The notes under the pieces are model-generated. The model saw only the letters and a list, made by a program, of their open reading frames with translations. It had not been told where the DNA came from and searched no databases. The position numbers and the translations under genes were made by a program. Shown piece after piece: positions 14,977 to 24,409 of a DNA stretch of 64,000 nt. This DNA comes from Flavobacterium zhairuonense (GTDB taxonomy: Bacteria > Bacteroidota > Bacteroidia > Flavobacteriales > Flavobacteriaceae): assembly GCF_004352915.1 (NCBI RefSeq), contig NZ_SJSY01000069.1, positions 62,001 to 126,000 of the forward strand, in the 5' to 3' direction. Within the stretch, counting starts at the first letter, position 1, and each line of letters opens with the position of its first letter.

Positions 14977-15007
14977 AAAAAAGTCCCGCAATTTGCGGGA
15001 CTTTTTT
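14977..15007. terminator. Bidirectional terminator (DinB-like / RlpA)
   Basis: A perfect 14-bp stem AAAAAAGTCCCGCA / TGCGGGACTTTTTT has a very short loop. Its right-hand T run carries the RlpA stop codon, so both convergent genes end here. Confidence 0.9.
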
Positions 15008-15488
15008 ATTCTATTATAGTTTCGATGGTCACTTTCATAGCGCCAGCACCTTTGCTTTTTGTGATTTCCATAAAGGCTCTTTTTGAAAGGTCTATTTCGC
15101 GAGTTCTTACGAATGGGCCACGGTCTGTGATTTTTACAATTACAAATTTCCCATTAGCTTCATTAGTCACTTTGACACGTGTTCCAAAAGGAAGCTTTTT
15201 GTGAGCAGCGGTGTATTTGCTATTGCTGAAACGGCTTCCATCAGCAGTTTTTTTTCCATTAAAACGATCAGCATAGTAGGAGGCGTGAGCGTTTTTTTTG
15301 TAAACTTTTAGTTTTAATCCTTTATCGGTAAAGACTGAGTCTGTTGGTAAAGGGATTATTGTAGGCTTTGTTATAGTGTCTTGAGTTTTTGGCTCAATAA
15401 CGGGCTTTGTTTGGCTTATAACGTAGGTAAAGCAACATATAAACGCTGCCGTAAGCATCGTGAGTATAAAGTTTTTTTTGTTTCTCAT
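15006..15488 (-). CDS. RlpA-like double-psi beta-barrel exported protein
   Basis: The protein has 160 residues. An N-terminal signal anchor spans about residues 7-26. A double-psi beta-barrel at about 68-155 matches RlpA (HASYYADRFNGKKTADGSRF, then KLPFGTRVKVTNEANGK and TDRGPFVRTREIDLSKRAF). RlpA proteins bind or cleave denuded peptidoglycan glycan strands. Here there is no SPOR domain, so septal targeting is not evident. The terminator shared with the DinB-like gene overlaps the stop. Confidence 0.88.
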   Translation of the reverse strand: MRNKKNFILTMLTAAFICCFTYVISQTKPVIEPKTQDTITKPTIIPLPTDSVFTDKGLKLKVYKKNAHASYYADRFNGKKTADGSRFSNSKYTAAHKKLPFGTRVKVTNEANGKFVIVKITDRGPFVRTREIDLSKRAFMEITKSKGAGAMKVTIETIIE

Positions 15489-15538
15489 GGGTTATTTTTT
15501 TCAGACTTGGGGAGTTTGTACAAATAATATGCCATTAT

Positions 15539-15569
15539 AAAAAAAGTCCTACAAAATTAGGACTTTTTT
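15539..15569 (-). terminator. Terminator of the 140-residue membrane protein gene
   Basis: The stem AAAAAAGTCCTA / TAGGACTTTTTT with a 6-base loop and a T run lies directly after the stop on the minus strand. Confidence 0.85.
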
Positions 15570-15572
15570 GTT

Positions 15573-15995
15573 TTAGAACCAAAGGTTCCAAGGAATTCTG
15601 CTTAAAATAAGCAATAATCCTAAACCGTAAAAAATAGCAAAGGTTTTAAATTTTGCTTCGCTGTTGATTAGTTTTTTATGTTTAGACCACCCGATAGTGA
15701 TTAAGGTGATTGCAATGATGTTGATTAGTGGATGCTCAAGAGAGGTAAGTCTCAACTCGGCATTTGACATTTGTCCGAAAGCTGCTTTTCCTAAAGGAGA
15801 TACAAAATAAAGAATTAGACCAATCAAAAGTTGTGTGTGAGTTCCAATTAAAGCAAATAGAGAAATTTTGCGGTCTTTGGCAGTAAATTCTTTTTTAGAA
15901 TTGAGGCCAATCAATGCATTCACTACAGCAACTAAAAGAAGTAATAAAGCTAAATAAGCCCAGCCCGAGTGAAGTTCTTTTAAAAAATGATCCAT
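15573..15995 (-). CDS. Four-helix integral membrane protein
   Basis: The protein has 140 residues with four hydrophobic helices (about 12-30, 46-65, 88-105, 117-135). Conserved-looking His residues near helix starts (HSGWAYLAL, HTQLLIGLIL, EHPLINIIAITL, SKHKK) would suit haem or quinone binding, as in cytochrome-b-like small proteins. That is a suggestion only. It stands alone with its own terminator. Confidence 0.78.
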   Translation of the reverse strand: MDHFLKELHSGWAYLALLLLLVAVVNALIGLNSKKEFTAKDRKISLFALIGTHTQLLIGLILYFVSPLGKAAFGQMSNAELRLTSLEHPLINIIAITLITIGWSKHKKLINSEAKFKTFAIFYGLGLLLILSRIPWNLWF

Positions 15996-16040
15996 AAATT
16001 ATGTTTTTTGTTTAAAACAAATATAACAAAAAAGGGTATA

Positions 16041-16077
16041 AAAAAACGGCATCAAACTAAAAGTCAATGCCGTTTTT
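16041..16077 (-). terminator. Terminator of the TonB receptor gene
   Basis: AAAAAACGGCAT pairs with ATGCCGTTTTT around a 14-base loop, 24 bases past the receptor's stop codon. Confidence 0.82.
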
Positions 16078-16100
16078 ATTATTTATTAAGATTCTAAATT

Positions 16101-18872
16101 TTAGAATTCATAACGGAAAGTAAAGTTCCAAGTTGTTCCGTATCCGAAATAAACTTTGTTTGCAGTAGCAAGACCTTTGTAAGTTTCTCCTAGCTCTTCG
16201 TAAGTTTTAGCAGGAGTTGTTCCTGGCTTAACATCACTAGCGAAGATGTTTGTGAAAGACTCATTGATGTATGTTCTGTCAAAAAGGTTGTTTACGTTGA
16301 ATCGGAAGTTAAAAGCTTGACCTTTATCTTTTCCAAATCTGAATTTATAAGAAACACCCGCGTCAGTAGTAGCGTAACCAGGTAATTCTAATGCTCCTTT
16401 GTTAGTAGCGCTTAAGAAGTTAACTGGAGAAATGTTTCCGTATAATTTTTCAAAATAGTTAAGGTTAGCATCAACATTTAAACCATCGATGATTTCGTAT
16501 GCTGCTCCAACTGCAACTGAAGTTTGAGCGTTGTTTCCAACTTTAACTCCGTCTAAGTATAATGTTTGTGCAGTTCCACCTGGGAAAGGATTGTTAGATG
16601 CATCAAAACGATTACTGGTTGCATTACCATCATATTTCCAATTTCCAAGAGAGATCATACCGTTAAGTCTCAATTTAGCAAGTACTCTTGCAGTCATTTC
16701 AAGCTCAACTCCAGTATGTGTTTCATTTACTCCTGAGAAAGTGTAGTATCCACCAGGGTTTGAAGCTGCGTCAGGATCTGTTCCAGGCGTAAATCTGTCA
16801 TTCCATTGCGTGTAGTATCCGTTAAATTTAGCATTGAAGATTCCTGATGTGAAACCGTATCCAACTTCAACAGCTTTAACTTTTTCGTTAACAAGGTTGT
16901 CGTTAATGATAGAAGCGTTGTTAGGGAAAACTGCATTAAAGAATGGTTGTTTAGAATAGAAACCAGTGTTTAAATAAACGTTATGGTGCTCATTAATGTT
17001 GTAGTTTGCACCCGCTTTTACGTCTCCACCTACGATGTTTTTGAAATCTGTTTCAGCAAGTGGCGTACCAGCAGCGTATTTAAAGTGGTCAATTCTTTTG
17101 TATCCTTGTTGAGAAATTGCTCCTTGTACGAATGCAGTAAAGCTATCTTTAGAATACTCTAATTGTGTAAATGCACCATAGTAGTTCACTTCACTATCAT
17201 TCCAGTAGTTGATTCTTTCTTGGTAGTCAGTACTTACAAACGGGTTTCCGTTTGGTCTTGGTGCATAAGTTGTACTGAAATAAGCTGGGTTGTTGTTGAT
17301 GTTTGCAGTGTCTTTGTAATTAGTAGCACCAAACAAATCAATTAAGTTTTGGAAGTGGATACCTTTGTACATTCTTCCTTCAACTCCGAAATCCCAAGTT
17401 AAAGTTTCAGAAAGTTTTTTATCTAAGTTGATAACAGTTCCGTACCAGTTGTGCGAGTTAACTGAAGCAATTTGAGTAATACCTGTGCTTAAATTTGTTG
17501 CACTTCCTGAAGAAGAGCTATTTTGGTATTGTCCACTAGTTTGTGTTCTTGTACCTAATGATGTTGGTACTCCTGAGTTCCAGTTTTGAATCAAATCAAA
17601 ATTGATTGTTCCGTCAGCATTTCTTAATGCATTGTTTGTAGAGTAAGGGTTGTTTCCTTTGATACCTCCAGTAGAAGTAGTTCCTCCTCCACGACCCCAA
17701 GAAGCGTAAACTACAGTAGATAATTTTGTAGTTTCGTTGATGTTGTAATCCCAGTTAAGAGACATAACAGGTTTGTGGTAGTAGTTTGTTTTTAAGTTGT
17801 ACTCTTCACCATTTCTCATACCCCAGTCAGAGTTGTATTTGATGTTTGGTGTTTTTCCATCACTTCCATATTTTAAGAAATCACTTAAAAGTGGAGAAGT
17901 AGATCTTTGGTCGTGCCATTGAGGTGCTCCTGTAAATGTGAATTCTAAACTATGTTTGTCATTGATTTTGTATCCAAAAGCCATGAAATAGTTGTATCCT
18001 TCAAATTTTGTTCCGTCAACATAACCATCTCCAGCTGTTCTACTGAATAAAACAGAAGCAGAAAGTCCGTTTTTCATTAATCCTGTGCTGTAAGAAGCTT
18101 GAGTTTTTAAGTAATTGTTGTTACCAAAACTAGAAGAAATATTTCCTCCTTCTTTAACATCAGAAGATTTCGTAACGATATTGATTGTTCCCCCTACAGA
18201 AGAAATAGCTAATTTAGAAGCTCCAAGACCTCTTTGTACTTGCATTGCAGATGTTACATCAGAGATACCAGCCCAGTTGCTCCAGAATACAGCACTGTTC
18301 TCCATATCATTGATAGGCACTCCGTTAACCATTACAGCAATATTTTTTTGGTCAAATCCACGAATCGCAATTCTTGAATCTCCATATCCACCACCTGCTT
18401 TTGAAGCATATACAGAAGGTGTGCTTTTCAAGATCTCTGGAAATTCCTGAGAACCTAATTTTTCTTGAATTTCAGCAGCTTTAATTGTAGATACAGCAAC
18501 CGGAGTTTTTCTGTCTTTTGCAACGTCAATTACACTGCTTTTTACTACAATTTCGCTTAATTCATTTGAGTTAGATGTTAAAACAATCTCACCCAAGTTT
18601 GTAGTTGATCCATTTGTAACTGTAAATTTTACAGTTTTGGTATCGAAACCTAAGAAAGATACAACAATCTCTCCTGAACCTGATGCGTTGAGGGTAAATT
18701 TACCATCAAAATCTGTTGAAGTAGCTGTAGATGATCCTTTGATCGCTACGTTCGCTCCTGGCAATGAACCCGATCCGTCGGTAATTGTACCAGTAACTTT
18801 TCCTTGAGAAAATACGGTTGAAACTATCATAAAAAATAGTCCAGTAAGTAACCAATTTTTCATTTTCTTCAT
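16101..18872 (-). CDS. TonB-dependent outer-membrane receptor
   Basis: The protein has 923 residues. Order: signal peptide (1-22), CarboxypepD-regulatory-like domain (about 24-105; GKVTGTITDGSGSLPGANV), TonB plug (about 115-245; IRGFDQKNIAVMVNGVPIND, then SVGGTINIVTK), and a C-terminal beta-barrel ending in FRYEF. Receptors of this kind import iron chelates, vitamins or glycans. No SusD partner or siderophore gene lies nearby, so the ligand is unknown. The C-terminal Phe is the normal barrel end. It is a single transcription unit with its own promoter and terminator. Confidence 0.95.
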   Translation of the reverse strand: MKKMKNWLLTGLFFMIVSTVFSQGKVTGTITDGSGSLPGANVAIKGSSTATSTDFDGKFTLNASGSGEIVVSFLGFDTKTVKFTVTNGSTTNLGEIVLTSNSNELSEIVVKSSVIDVAKDRKTPVAVSTIKAAEIQEKLGSQEFPEILKSTPSVYASKAGGGYGDSRIAIRGFDQKNIAVMVNGVPINDMENSAVFWSNWAGISDVTSAMQVQRGLGASKLAISSVGGTINIVTKSSDVKEGGNISSSFGNNNYLKTQASYSTGLMKNGLSASVLFSRTAGDGYVDGTKFEGYNYFMAFGYKINDKHSLEFTFTGAPQWHDQRSTSPLLSDFLKYGSDGKTPNIKYNSDWGMRNGEEYNLKTNYYHKPVMSLNWDYNINETTKLSTVVYASWGRGGGTTSTGGIKGNNPYSTNNALRNADGTINFDLIQNWNSGVPTSLGTRTQTSGQYQNSSSSGSATNLSTGITQIASVNSHNWYGTVINLDKKLSETLTWDFGVEGRMYKGIHFQNLIDLFGATNYKDTANINNNPAYFSTTYAPRPNGNPFVSTDYQERINYWNDSEVNYYGAFTQLEYSKDSFTAFVQGAISQQGYKRIDHFKYAAGTPLAETDFKNIVGGDVKAGANYNINEHHNVYLNTGFYSKQPFFNAVFPNNASIINDNLVNEKVKAVEVGYGFTSGIFNAKFNGYYTQWNDRFTPGTDPDAASNPGGYYTFSGVNETHTGVELEMTARVLAKLRLNGMISLGNWKYDGNATSNRFDASNNPFPGGTAQTLYLDGVKVGNNAQTSVAVGAAYEIIDGLNVDANLNYFEKLYGNISPVNFLSATNKGALELPGYATTDAGVSYKFRFGKDKGQAFNFRFNVNNLFDRTYINESFTNIFASDVKPGTTPAKTYEELGETYKGLATANKVYFGYGTTWNFTFRYEF

Positions 18873-18897
18873 TTGTTATTTAGTTTATTGTTTTTGG

Positions 18898-18905
18898 CAA
18901 AATTA
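18898..18905 (-). promoter_or_regulatory. Candidate -7 box of the TonB receptor (TAATTTTG)
   Basis: TAATTTTG on the minus strand lies 25 bases before the receptor start. The TTG upstream is 25 bases away, further than usual. Confidence 0.45.
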
Positions 18906-19126
18906 TAACAATAAAATCAGATAATGTTATCAAAATGTTAAGAAAAATTAGTTTTACGTTTTATGCTGCGCATTAAAATGATTTTTTCTTTTTTCATTAA
19001 AAAAAATAACGCTTTTTTTAATTTTGAATAGTGATTTTTGTTAAAATGGCAATGTATTTCGCAATGGTGTAGCGGGAAACTTGCAAAATGTAGTTGTTTT
19101 TAAGCTTTTTAAAGCTTTTTTATACG

Positions 19127-19162
19127 AAAAAACGCCTTAATTTTTATTAAATCAAGGCGTTT
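19127..19162 (-). terminator. Terminator of pgi
   Basis: On the minus strand AAACGCCTT pairs with AAGGCGTTT and is followed by a T run, 24 bases past the pgi stop. Confidence 0.85.
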
Positions 19163-19185
19163 CAATGTGTTATGAAAATTGAGGA

Positions 19186-20829
19186 TTATTTGTTTTTCAA
19201 AAAGTGATTTAGCAAAAATGTCGTTGAGCTGTCGTGACTCTTAACAGTTTTAGAATTTATTTCGTCTAAGATTGAATTTGCTAACTGTTTTCCTAATTCA
19301 ACTCCCCATTGGTCAAAACTGAAGATATTCCAGATGATTCCCTGAACAAATATTTTGTGCTCGTAAAGTGCAATTAACGAACCTAAGCTTTTTGGAGTTA
19401 ATTTTTCAATCAAAATAGTATTCGTTGGCTTGTTTCCTGTGAACACTTTGAAAGGCAACAAGTAAGAAGCTTTTTCTGCAGAAAGTCCTTGCTTGTCAAA
19501 TTCGGCTTGAACTTGTGCCGGAGTTTTTCCATTCATTAAAGCTTCAGTCTGCGCGAAAAAGTTTGACATTAATTTATCGTGGTGATCTTCGTTTCCGTAA
19601 AGCGGTTTTACAAATCCGATGAAATCAGTTGGAATTCTTTTTGTTCCTTGGTGAATTAATTGGAAAAAAGCGTGTTGCGAGTTTGTTCCAGGCTCTCCCC
19701 AAATAATAGTTCCCGTTTGGTAGTTAACAGGTTTTCCATCACGTCCAACACTTTTCCCGTTACTTTCCATAGTTGCTTGTTGCAAGTAAGGAGCTAATTT
19801 TGATAAATATTGTGTGTACGGAATCAAAGCTTCGCTTTCGGCACCATAAAAATTATTGTACCAAACACTTAGTAAAGCTAAAATTACCGGAATGTTTTCG
19901 TCAAATGCTGCCGATTTGAAATGGTTGTCCATATCATGAGCTCCAACTAATAATTGGTTATAATTGTCAAAACCAATTGCTAATGCGATGCTCAATCCAA
20001 CAGCGCTCCAAAGAGAAAATCTTCCTCCAACCCAGTCCCACATTGGGAAAACGTTGTCAGGATTGATTCCGAATTCTGTTACTTTTTGAATGTTTGTAGA
20101 AACTGCAACGAAGTGTTTTGCGATATCTTCTTGAGAAGCCGATTTCAAAAACCATTCTTTAATAGTTTCTGAATTTGAAAGCGTTTCCTGAGTGGTAAAA
20201 GTTTTAGAAACAATTAAAAATAATGTCGTTTCAGGATTTAACTTTTTGATTATCTCGTTTACGTGATCGCCGTCAACATTCGAAACGAAATGTAAATTCA
20301 AGTGATTTTTGTAGAATTGTAAAGCTTCAACTGCCATAACTGGTCCAAGATCTGAACCTCCAATTCCAATATTTACAACATCGGTAAAAGCTTTTCCTGT
20401 AAAACCTTTTCTTTGTCCAGAAATTACTTCTTCTGTAAAGTTTTTGATTTTGTTTTTCACTTCAAAAACTTCCGGAATTACATTTTCTCCATCAACTTTA
20501 ATCACTGATGATTCTGGAGCACGTAAAGCCGTGTGTAAAACCGCGCGGTTTTCTGTTTTATTGATTAATTCTCCGCCAAAGTAATCTGCAATTGCATTTT
20601 TTAATCCGATAGAGTTTGCCAATTCTAATAAAAGAGAAATAGTTTCCAGGCTGATATTGTTTTTAGAATAATCAACTAAAAAGTCATTCCATTGCAAGTT
20701 GAATTTTTCAGCGCGCGCATTATCTTGCTGAAATAATTCTTGTATCGTAGTTTCGTGAATTGCGTTATAGTGGTTTTGTAGATTTTTCCACGCCTCAGTC
20801 CCAGTTGGGTTTGTTGTGTTTAAAGCCAT
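19186..20829 (-). CDS. pgi: Glucose-6-phosphate isomerase
   Basis: This glycolytic enzyme interconverts glucose-6-phosphate and fructose-6-phosphate in the cytosol. The protein has 547 residues, the long bacterial/eukaryotic form. Signatures are [19 protein letters not shown] (about 151-169), the [12 protein letters not shown] sugar-phosphate loop (about 208-219), [15 protein letters not shown] (about 264-278), and the catalytic His in [13 protein letters not shown] (about 384-396). The gene stands alone. A CG-centred palindrome sits 100 bases upstream (20929-20938). Confidence 0.97.
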   Translation of the reverse strand: MALNTTNPTGTEAWKNLQNHYNAIHETTIQELFQQDNARAEKFNLQWNDFLVDYSKNNISLETISLLLELANSIGLKNAIADYFGGELINKTENRAVLHTALRAPESSVIKVDGENVIPEVFEVKNKIKNFTEEVISGQRKGFTGKAFTDVVNIGIGGSDLGPVMAVEALQFYKNHLNLHFVSNVDGDHVNEIIKKLNPETTLFLIVSKTFTTQETLSNSETIKEWFLKSASQEDIAKHFVAVSTNIQKVTEFGINPDNVFPMWDWVGGRFSLWSAVGLSIALAIGFDNYNQLLVGAHDMDNHFKSAAFDENIPVILALLSVWYNNFYGAESEALIPYTQYLSKLAPYLQQATMESNGKSVGRDGKPVNYQTGTIIWGEPGTNSQHAFFQLIHQGTKRIPTDFIGFVKPLYGNEDHHDKLMSNFFAQTEALMNGKTPAQVQAEFDKQGLSAEKASYLLPFKVFTGNKPTNTILIEKLTPKSLGSLIALYEHKIFVQGIIWNIFSFDQWGVELGKQLANSILDEINSKTVKSHDSSTTFLLNHFLKNK

Positions 20830-20866
20830 TTTTATTTTATTATGTGGTTTGTTTTTTTTAGAAACA

Positions 20867-20874
20867 CAAAAATA
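20867..20874 (-). promoter_or_regulatory. Candidate -7 box of pgi (TATTTTTG)
   Basis: TATTTTTG on the minus strand fits TAnnTTTG and lies 37 bases upstream of the start codon. Confidence 0.5.
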
Positions 20875-20924
20875 CTGAAATAACTTTTAAAAGGGTAGCG
20901 GTTCACGATTATATAACAATTAGT

Positions 20925-20938
20925 TACGAAAACGTTTT
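20925..20938. promoter_or_regulatory. CG-centred palindrome upstream of pgi
   Basis: AAAACGTTTT is a perfect 10-bp palindrome inside the 14-mer TACGAAAACGTTTT. The same 14-mer lies just downstream of the gdhA promoter (52388-52400 region). It looks like a candidate operator; the factor is unknown. Confidence 0.4.
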
Positions 20939-20966
20939 ATGAAAATATTGTCGAATTGGAAAATTT

Positions 20967-21396
20967 TCAGGATGACAAATGCAAAATATTTTCTTTTATT
21001 GATTTTTTTCTTGCAATGTCAAACCCATTTGCAGAAACAATTTCAAAATCATTGGAATTTATTTCGTCAGAATTGGGAAACCATTTTGGTTTGAAATTTT
21101 CGTTTTCTTTTATTTTTTTGTTGGAATGAAGCAACTGTAACTTTTGGATTTTTTAAGAAAATAGAATCATAACTTTGGTTTTTAGAATAGCTAAATTTGA
21201 CAAAATCACAAATATTAAGACGTGAATCGCTTCTCAAATCATAAGAATCAGAATTGATAATATTTGGAAACCATCCTTTAACTCTTGGATTTGTTATTTC
21301 TCTAAAATCTTCATATTTATCAAATCGCAATTCATATGATTGATTTCAGCAGGAAAATAAAATGAAAAACAGAAAGTAGAGTATTGGTTTTTTCAT
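20967..21396 (-). pseudogene. Broken small lipoprotein gene
   Basis: The gene starts at 21396 and encodes a perfect lipoprotein signal (MKKPILYFLFFILFSC). The very next codon is TGA (21346-21348). The same frame then continues (NQSYELRFDKYEDFREITN...) to 21067. There, a seven-A run (21113-21119 on this strand's complement) shifts the frame: with six A's it would read on through ENFKPKWFPNSDEIN to a stop at 20967, giving 142 residues. The two segments GWFPNIINSD and KWFPNSDEIN are similar, suggesting an internal repeat. Two separate lesions mark a pseudogene, unless both are sequence errors. The ancestral function is unknown. Confidence 0.75.
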
Positions 21397-21399
21397 AAT

Positions 21400-22470
21400 T
21401 TATCTCCCTCCGGTTAAGGTCCGATATACTTTTGGGAAAAAAGATGAAAGAAAGTAGCCAACAGATATACTGATAAGTATTATAATTAAAGGAGCAACAA
21501 AGTATACTAAAAGCGAGAAAAAATCTGACTTGCTAAATGCAAATAAAAGGCCTTTTTTAAGAATTGTTAAAAAGGGTTCATGGAACGCATATATAAAAAA
21601 TGAAAAAGATGTTATTTTAAAATATTTATTGTTGTTAATTTCTTTATCTTCTAAAATAATGTCATATAAGCTCCAAATTGCAATTATGCCACATATGATA
21701 CTGGATTTATATAATAGGTTTAAAAGGTTAACATTATCAGTTTCATTATATTTCAATGTAGAGAATGTTAAAACTAAAATCATCCAAGCAACGCTAACTA
21801 GTAAATATTTTTTATTTGTTAATCTGGCTATAACTAAAGAATTGTTTTGCATACTTATAAAAGCGCCAAATGAAAAGAATAATAAGGAGTCACTCGAAAA
21901 TATTACAAAATTAAAATCTATCATCCAAGCAACAAAAAATAAAAGTATGATTATAAATTTTGAAAATTTAATACTCCAGAAAATAATTGGCGAAATCAAT
22001 ACTAATACTATTAAGTCTCTTATAAACCAAAGTTGATAATTTATAGGATTCAAGAAAATGGTATGAAGTAGTTTGCTGAAGGAGTAATCCTTTATTAGTT
22101 GATTTGTAAAGAAATTTTTAGATGCAGCAAAGCTTTGTAAAAAATAGAAAAGAAGAATAGCAAAAATTGACCATAATAGATAAGGGATGACTAAGGTTTG
22201 GATTCTTTTTTTAAATTTAATTAAAAATTCAGAAACGCTTCCTTTCATGTTAAGAAAAAATAAATATCCCGAAATTGAGAAAAAGATTGGAACTGCAACT
22301 CTAGTTAGTCCTTGGGAGATAAAGAATTGAATGAAAAAACTATAACCTTCATTTATTACTATATTTCCTGATAAAGATTTTGTTACCATGTTGTAAGAAT
22401 GTATATATACAACCATCAGAATTGCAACGAATGAAATTAATCTTATTTTATTACTTAAATAGCGATCCAT
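21400..22470 (-). CDS. Acyltransferase 3 family membrane protein
   Basis: The protein has 356 residues from MDRYLSNKIR; a start 30 codons further out would overlap the gene upstream and adds no membrane segment. About ten transmembrane helices are present. The family's N-terminal motif with the catalytic-type His is VVYIHSYN (about 19-26), and RVAVPIFFSISGYLFF follows near 58-73. Such proteins O-acylate surface sugars or peptidoglycan. The region is more A/T-rich than its neighbours and may be a recent acquisition. It ends 3 bases before the broken lipoprotein gene and starts 25 bases after the gene upstream. Confidence 0.88.
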   Translation of the reverse strand: MDRYLSNKIRLISFVAILMVVYIHSYNMVTKSLSGNIVINEGYSFFIQFFISQGLTRVAVPIFFSISGYLFFLNMKGSVSEFLIKFKKRIQTLVIPYLLWSIFAILLFYFLQSFAASKNFFTNQLIKDYSFSKLLHTIFLNPINYQLWFIRDLIVLVLISPIIFWSIKFSKFIIILLFFVAWMIDFNFVIFSSDSLLFFSFGAFISMQNNSLVIARLTNKKYLLVSVAWMILVLTFSTLKYNETDNVNLLNLLYKSSIICGIIAIWSLYDIILEDKEINNNKYFKITSFSFFIYAFHEPFLTILKKGLLFAFSKSDFFSLLVYFVAPLIIILISISVGYFLSSFFPKVYRTLTGGR

Positions 22471-22495
22471 TATATTTTGTTTTATTTTTTTTTGT

Positions 22496-23116
22496 TTACC
22501 AAACCTTCCACCAAGGTTTTTTGTTGACTTCAATAGTTTTCTTTTCGGTATTAATTTCAATTCTTTTCAAAGGTTCGTTTTTAATTTTAGAATCATCAAA
22601 AAACATTTCTCCGTTTTCATTCATTCCCAAAGGAGATTTGGTTCTTTCTTTCCATTCTTCGGTTTGTAATTCTGGAATTAACTCGGAATTAATTTTAATG
22701 CTGAATTTTTTTCTTGCCTTTTCTGTAATTTCTTCTTCCAGATTTGAAGATGAATTTTTAAAAAGAGTAATCGAATTATCTGGAATATTCAATAGAAAAA
22801 CTTGAGTCTTGTCTCCAATTTTATAGATATCCAAAACTTTAAAATAAGCAATCGTGTCTAAAAGAAAATGTCCAATTTTTCCAGAATCAGGATTGAATTT
22901 CGATAGATCTTTAGGATGTGAACTTGCAATCAAATATCTGAAATTTCCAGAAAGCCCTCCGCCAATAGAAGTCATATCAGTAAATCCTTTTTCCTGAATG
23001 ATCTGGCCGATTTTGTACTTCGAAATTAAATTCTCTGGTAAATTGGTGTCTCTGTAAAATAGTTTTAAACCGGAAAAAGTTTCACTGTAAATTGCTTTAA
23101 GCCGAGCGTTTTTCAT
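22496..23116 (-). CDS. Conserved hypothetical protein
   Basis: The protein has 206 residues and is soluble, with no signal peptide. The first half is aliphatic/beta-rich (FTDMTSIGGGLSGNFRYLIASSH about 46-68; LDIYKIGDKTQVFLLNIPD about 95-113). The tail is charged and ends in a Trp-rich NKKPWWKVW. I do not recognise the family. It sits 38 bases downstream of the M23 peptidase gene on the same strand, and so is probably co-transcribed. Confidence 0.75.
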   Translation of the reverse strand: MKNARLKAIYSETFSGLKLFYRDTNLPENLISKYKIGQIIQEKGFTDMTSIGGGLSGNFRYLIASSHPKDLSKFNPDSGKIGHFLLDTIAYFKVLDIYKIGDKTQVFLLNIPDNSITLFKNSSSNLEEEITEKARKKFSIKINSELIPELQTEEWKERTKSPLGMNENGEMFFDDSKIKNEPLKRIEINTEKKTIEVNKKPWWKVW

Positions 23117-23154
23117 GGTTTGCTATTTTTTTGAATTGGGATTTTCGATAGAAA

Positions 23155-24375
23155 TTAAAGATTCCCAATACTATCCAATTCTCTTTTTAAAGGTTCGATT
23201 TGTTTAGAAAAACGAGTTTTGTCATTTCCTGTCAAAGATTCTCCGGTTGGCAAATTCAATCGAAGTGCATCAACTTGAACGCCATTTTTCCAGAAACGAT
23301 AGCAAACGTGTGGTCCCGAAGCTAAACCTGTACTTCCAACCAATCCGATTGTCTGACCTTGAGTAACGCGTTGCCCGCGACGAACCAAAATTCTGGACAT
23401 GTGTAAATATTGAGTAGAGTAGGTTCCGTTGTGTTTTACTTTTACAAAGTTTCCGTTTCCTGCTGTATATCCGGTAGCTTCAACAACTCCTGATGCAGTT
23501 GTAGAAATTGGAGTTCCAGTTGGTGCGGCATAATCTGTTCCTTTGTGTGCTTTCCAAGTGTGTTGTACGGGATGAAAACGATTCATGGTGAATCGAGAAG
23601 TGATTCTGCTGAATTTAATCGGAGTTTTTAGGAAAAAGTTTTTAAGTGTTCTTCCTTGATCGTCATAATATTCGATTTTTCCTGAAAGCGTGTCTTTTTC
23701 AAAAGGAAAGGCATAAACGATTTTTCCTTTATACTCAAAAAATGCAGCTTCAAGCTCTTCAACGCCATCATATGTTTTTCCGTTGATGAATCTTTCTGTG
23801 AAAATTAATCCGTAGCGATCACCTTTTTTAAGTTTGAAGAAGTCGATAGACCAAGAAAATACTTTTGTGATTCGGCTTGCCAAAGCTGTTTCGACACTTT
23901 CATTTCCTAAAGTTTCAGATAAAGAGCTTTTTAAAACGCCACCAATAATTTTTCTTTTTAAAGTTACTGGTTTTATTTTTTTATATGCCTTTGCAATGCT
24001 GTCTCTCAAATCTACAACATAATAGGTCAGTGCGTCAGGCTGATAAATGAAAACCTCGAGATTGTTGGTTTTGTTTTTTGCGCGAAGCAATGTAAAAGGT
24101 TTGCCGTAACGAATGGTTCTAACATTAAAAGAATCTTTGACTTGTTCAACTATGTCAAATACTTTTTTGTCGCCAATATTTTGACCCTGAACAATTGATC
24201 CAAAGGAATCTCCTTTTGAAATAGTATCATTTACAACATTAAAGTCTGCGTAATTAAATCCGAATTCTACTTTTTTGGTTTTAGGTTTGGTAATTTTGTT
24301 TTCAACTATTTCCTCTTTTTTATTACATGAGAAAACAGAAAACAAGACTATTAAAATTACGACTGCTTTTTTCAA
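23155..24375 (-). CDS. M23 family metallopeptidase (lipoprotein, OapA/MepM-like)
   Basis: The protein has 406 residues. The lipobox is SVFSC (Cys about 17). The middle region (about 60-270) resembles the OapA-like and linker domains of MepM/YebA peptidases. The C-terminal LytM/M23 domain has HKGTDYAAPTGTP (zinc ligands His and Asp, about 278-290) and HMSRILVRRGQRVTQGQTIGLVGSTG, then the HVCYRFW motif with the third His-type ligand region. It should cut peptide cross-links of the cell wall. It lies 34 bases after the tryptophan dioxygenase gene and is likely in the same transcript. Confidence 0.92.
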   Translation of the reverse strand: MKKAVVILIVLFSVFSCNKKEEIVENKITKPKTKKVEFGFNYADFNVVNDTISKGDSFGSIVQGQNIGDKKVFDIVEQVKDSFNVRTIRYGKPFTLLRAKNKTNNLEVFIYQPDALTYYVVDLRDSIAKAYKKIKPVTLKRKIIGGVLKSSLSETLGNESVETALASRITKVFSWSIDFFKLKKGDRYGLIFTERFINGKTYDGVEELEAAFFEYKGKIVYAFPFEKDTLSGKIEYYDDQGRTLKNFFLKTPIKFSRITSRFTMNRFHPVQHTWKAHKGTDYAAPTGTPISTTASGVVEATGYTAGNGNFVKVKHNGTYSTQYLHMSRILVRRGQRVTQGQTIGLVGSTGLASGPHVCYRFWKNGVQVDALRLNLPTGESLTGNDKTRFSKQIEPLKRELDSIGNL

Positions 24376-24409
24376 ACTTTTTAATTTTTTCTAGGGAACT
24401 AAATGTGGT

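Larger units (their letters stand above)
18873..19185. other. Spacer between TonB receptor and pgi
   Basis: These 313 bases contain no gene. They hold the TonB receptor promoter box (18898-18905), a very A/T-rich stretch and the pgi terminator (19130-19162). Confidence 0.6.

Noticed and set aside
22470..22560. Longer start for the acyltransferase gene
   Set aside because: The extra 30 residues overlap the gene upstream and are basic and unlike the family's N-terminus.
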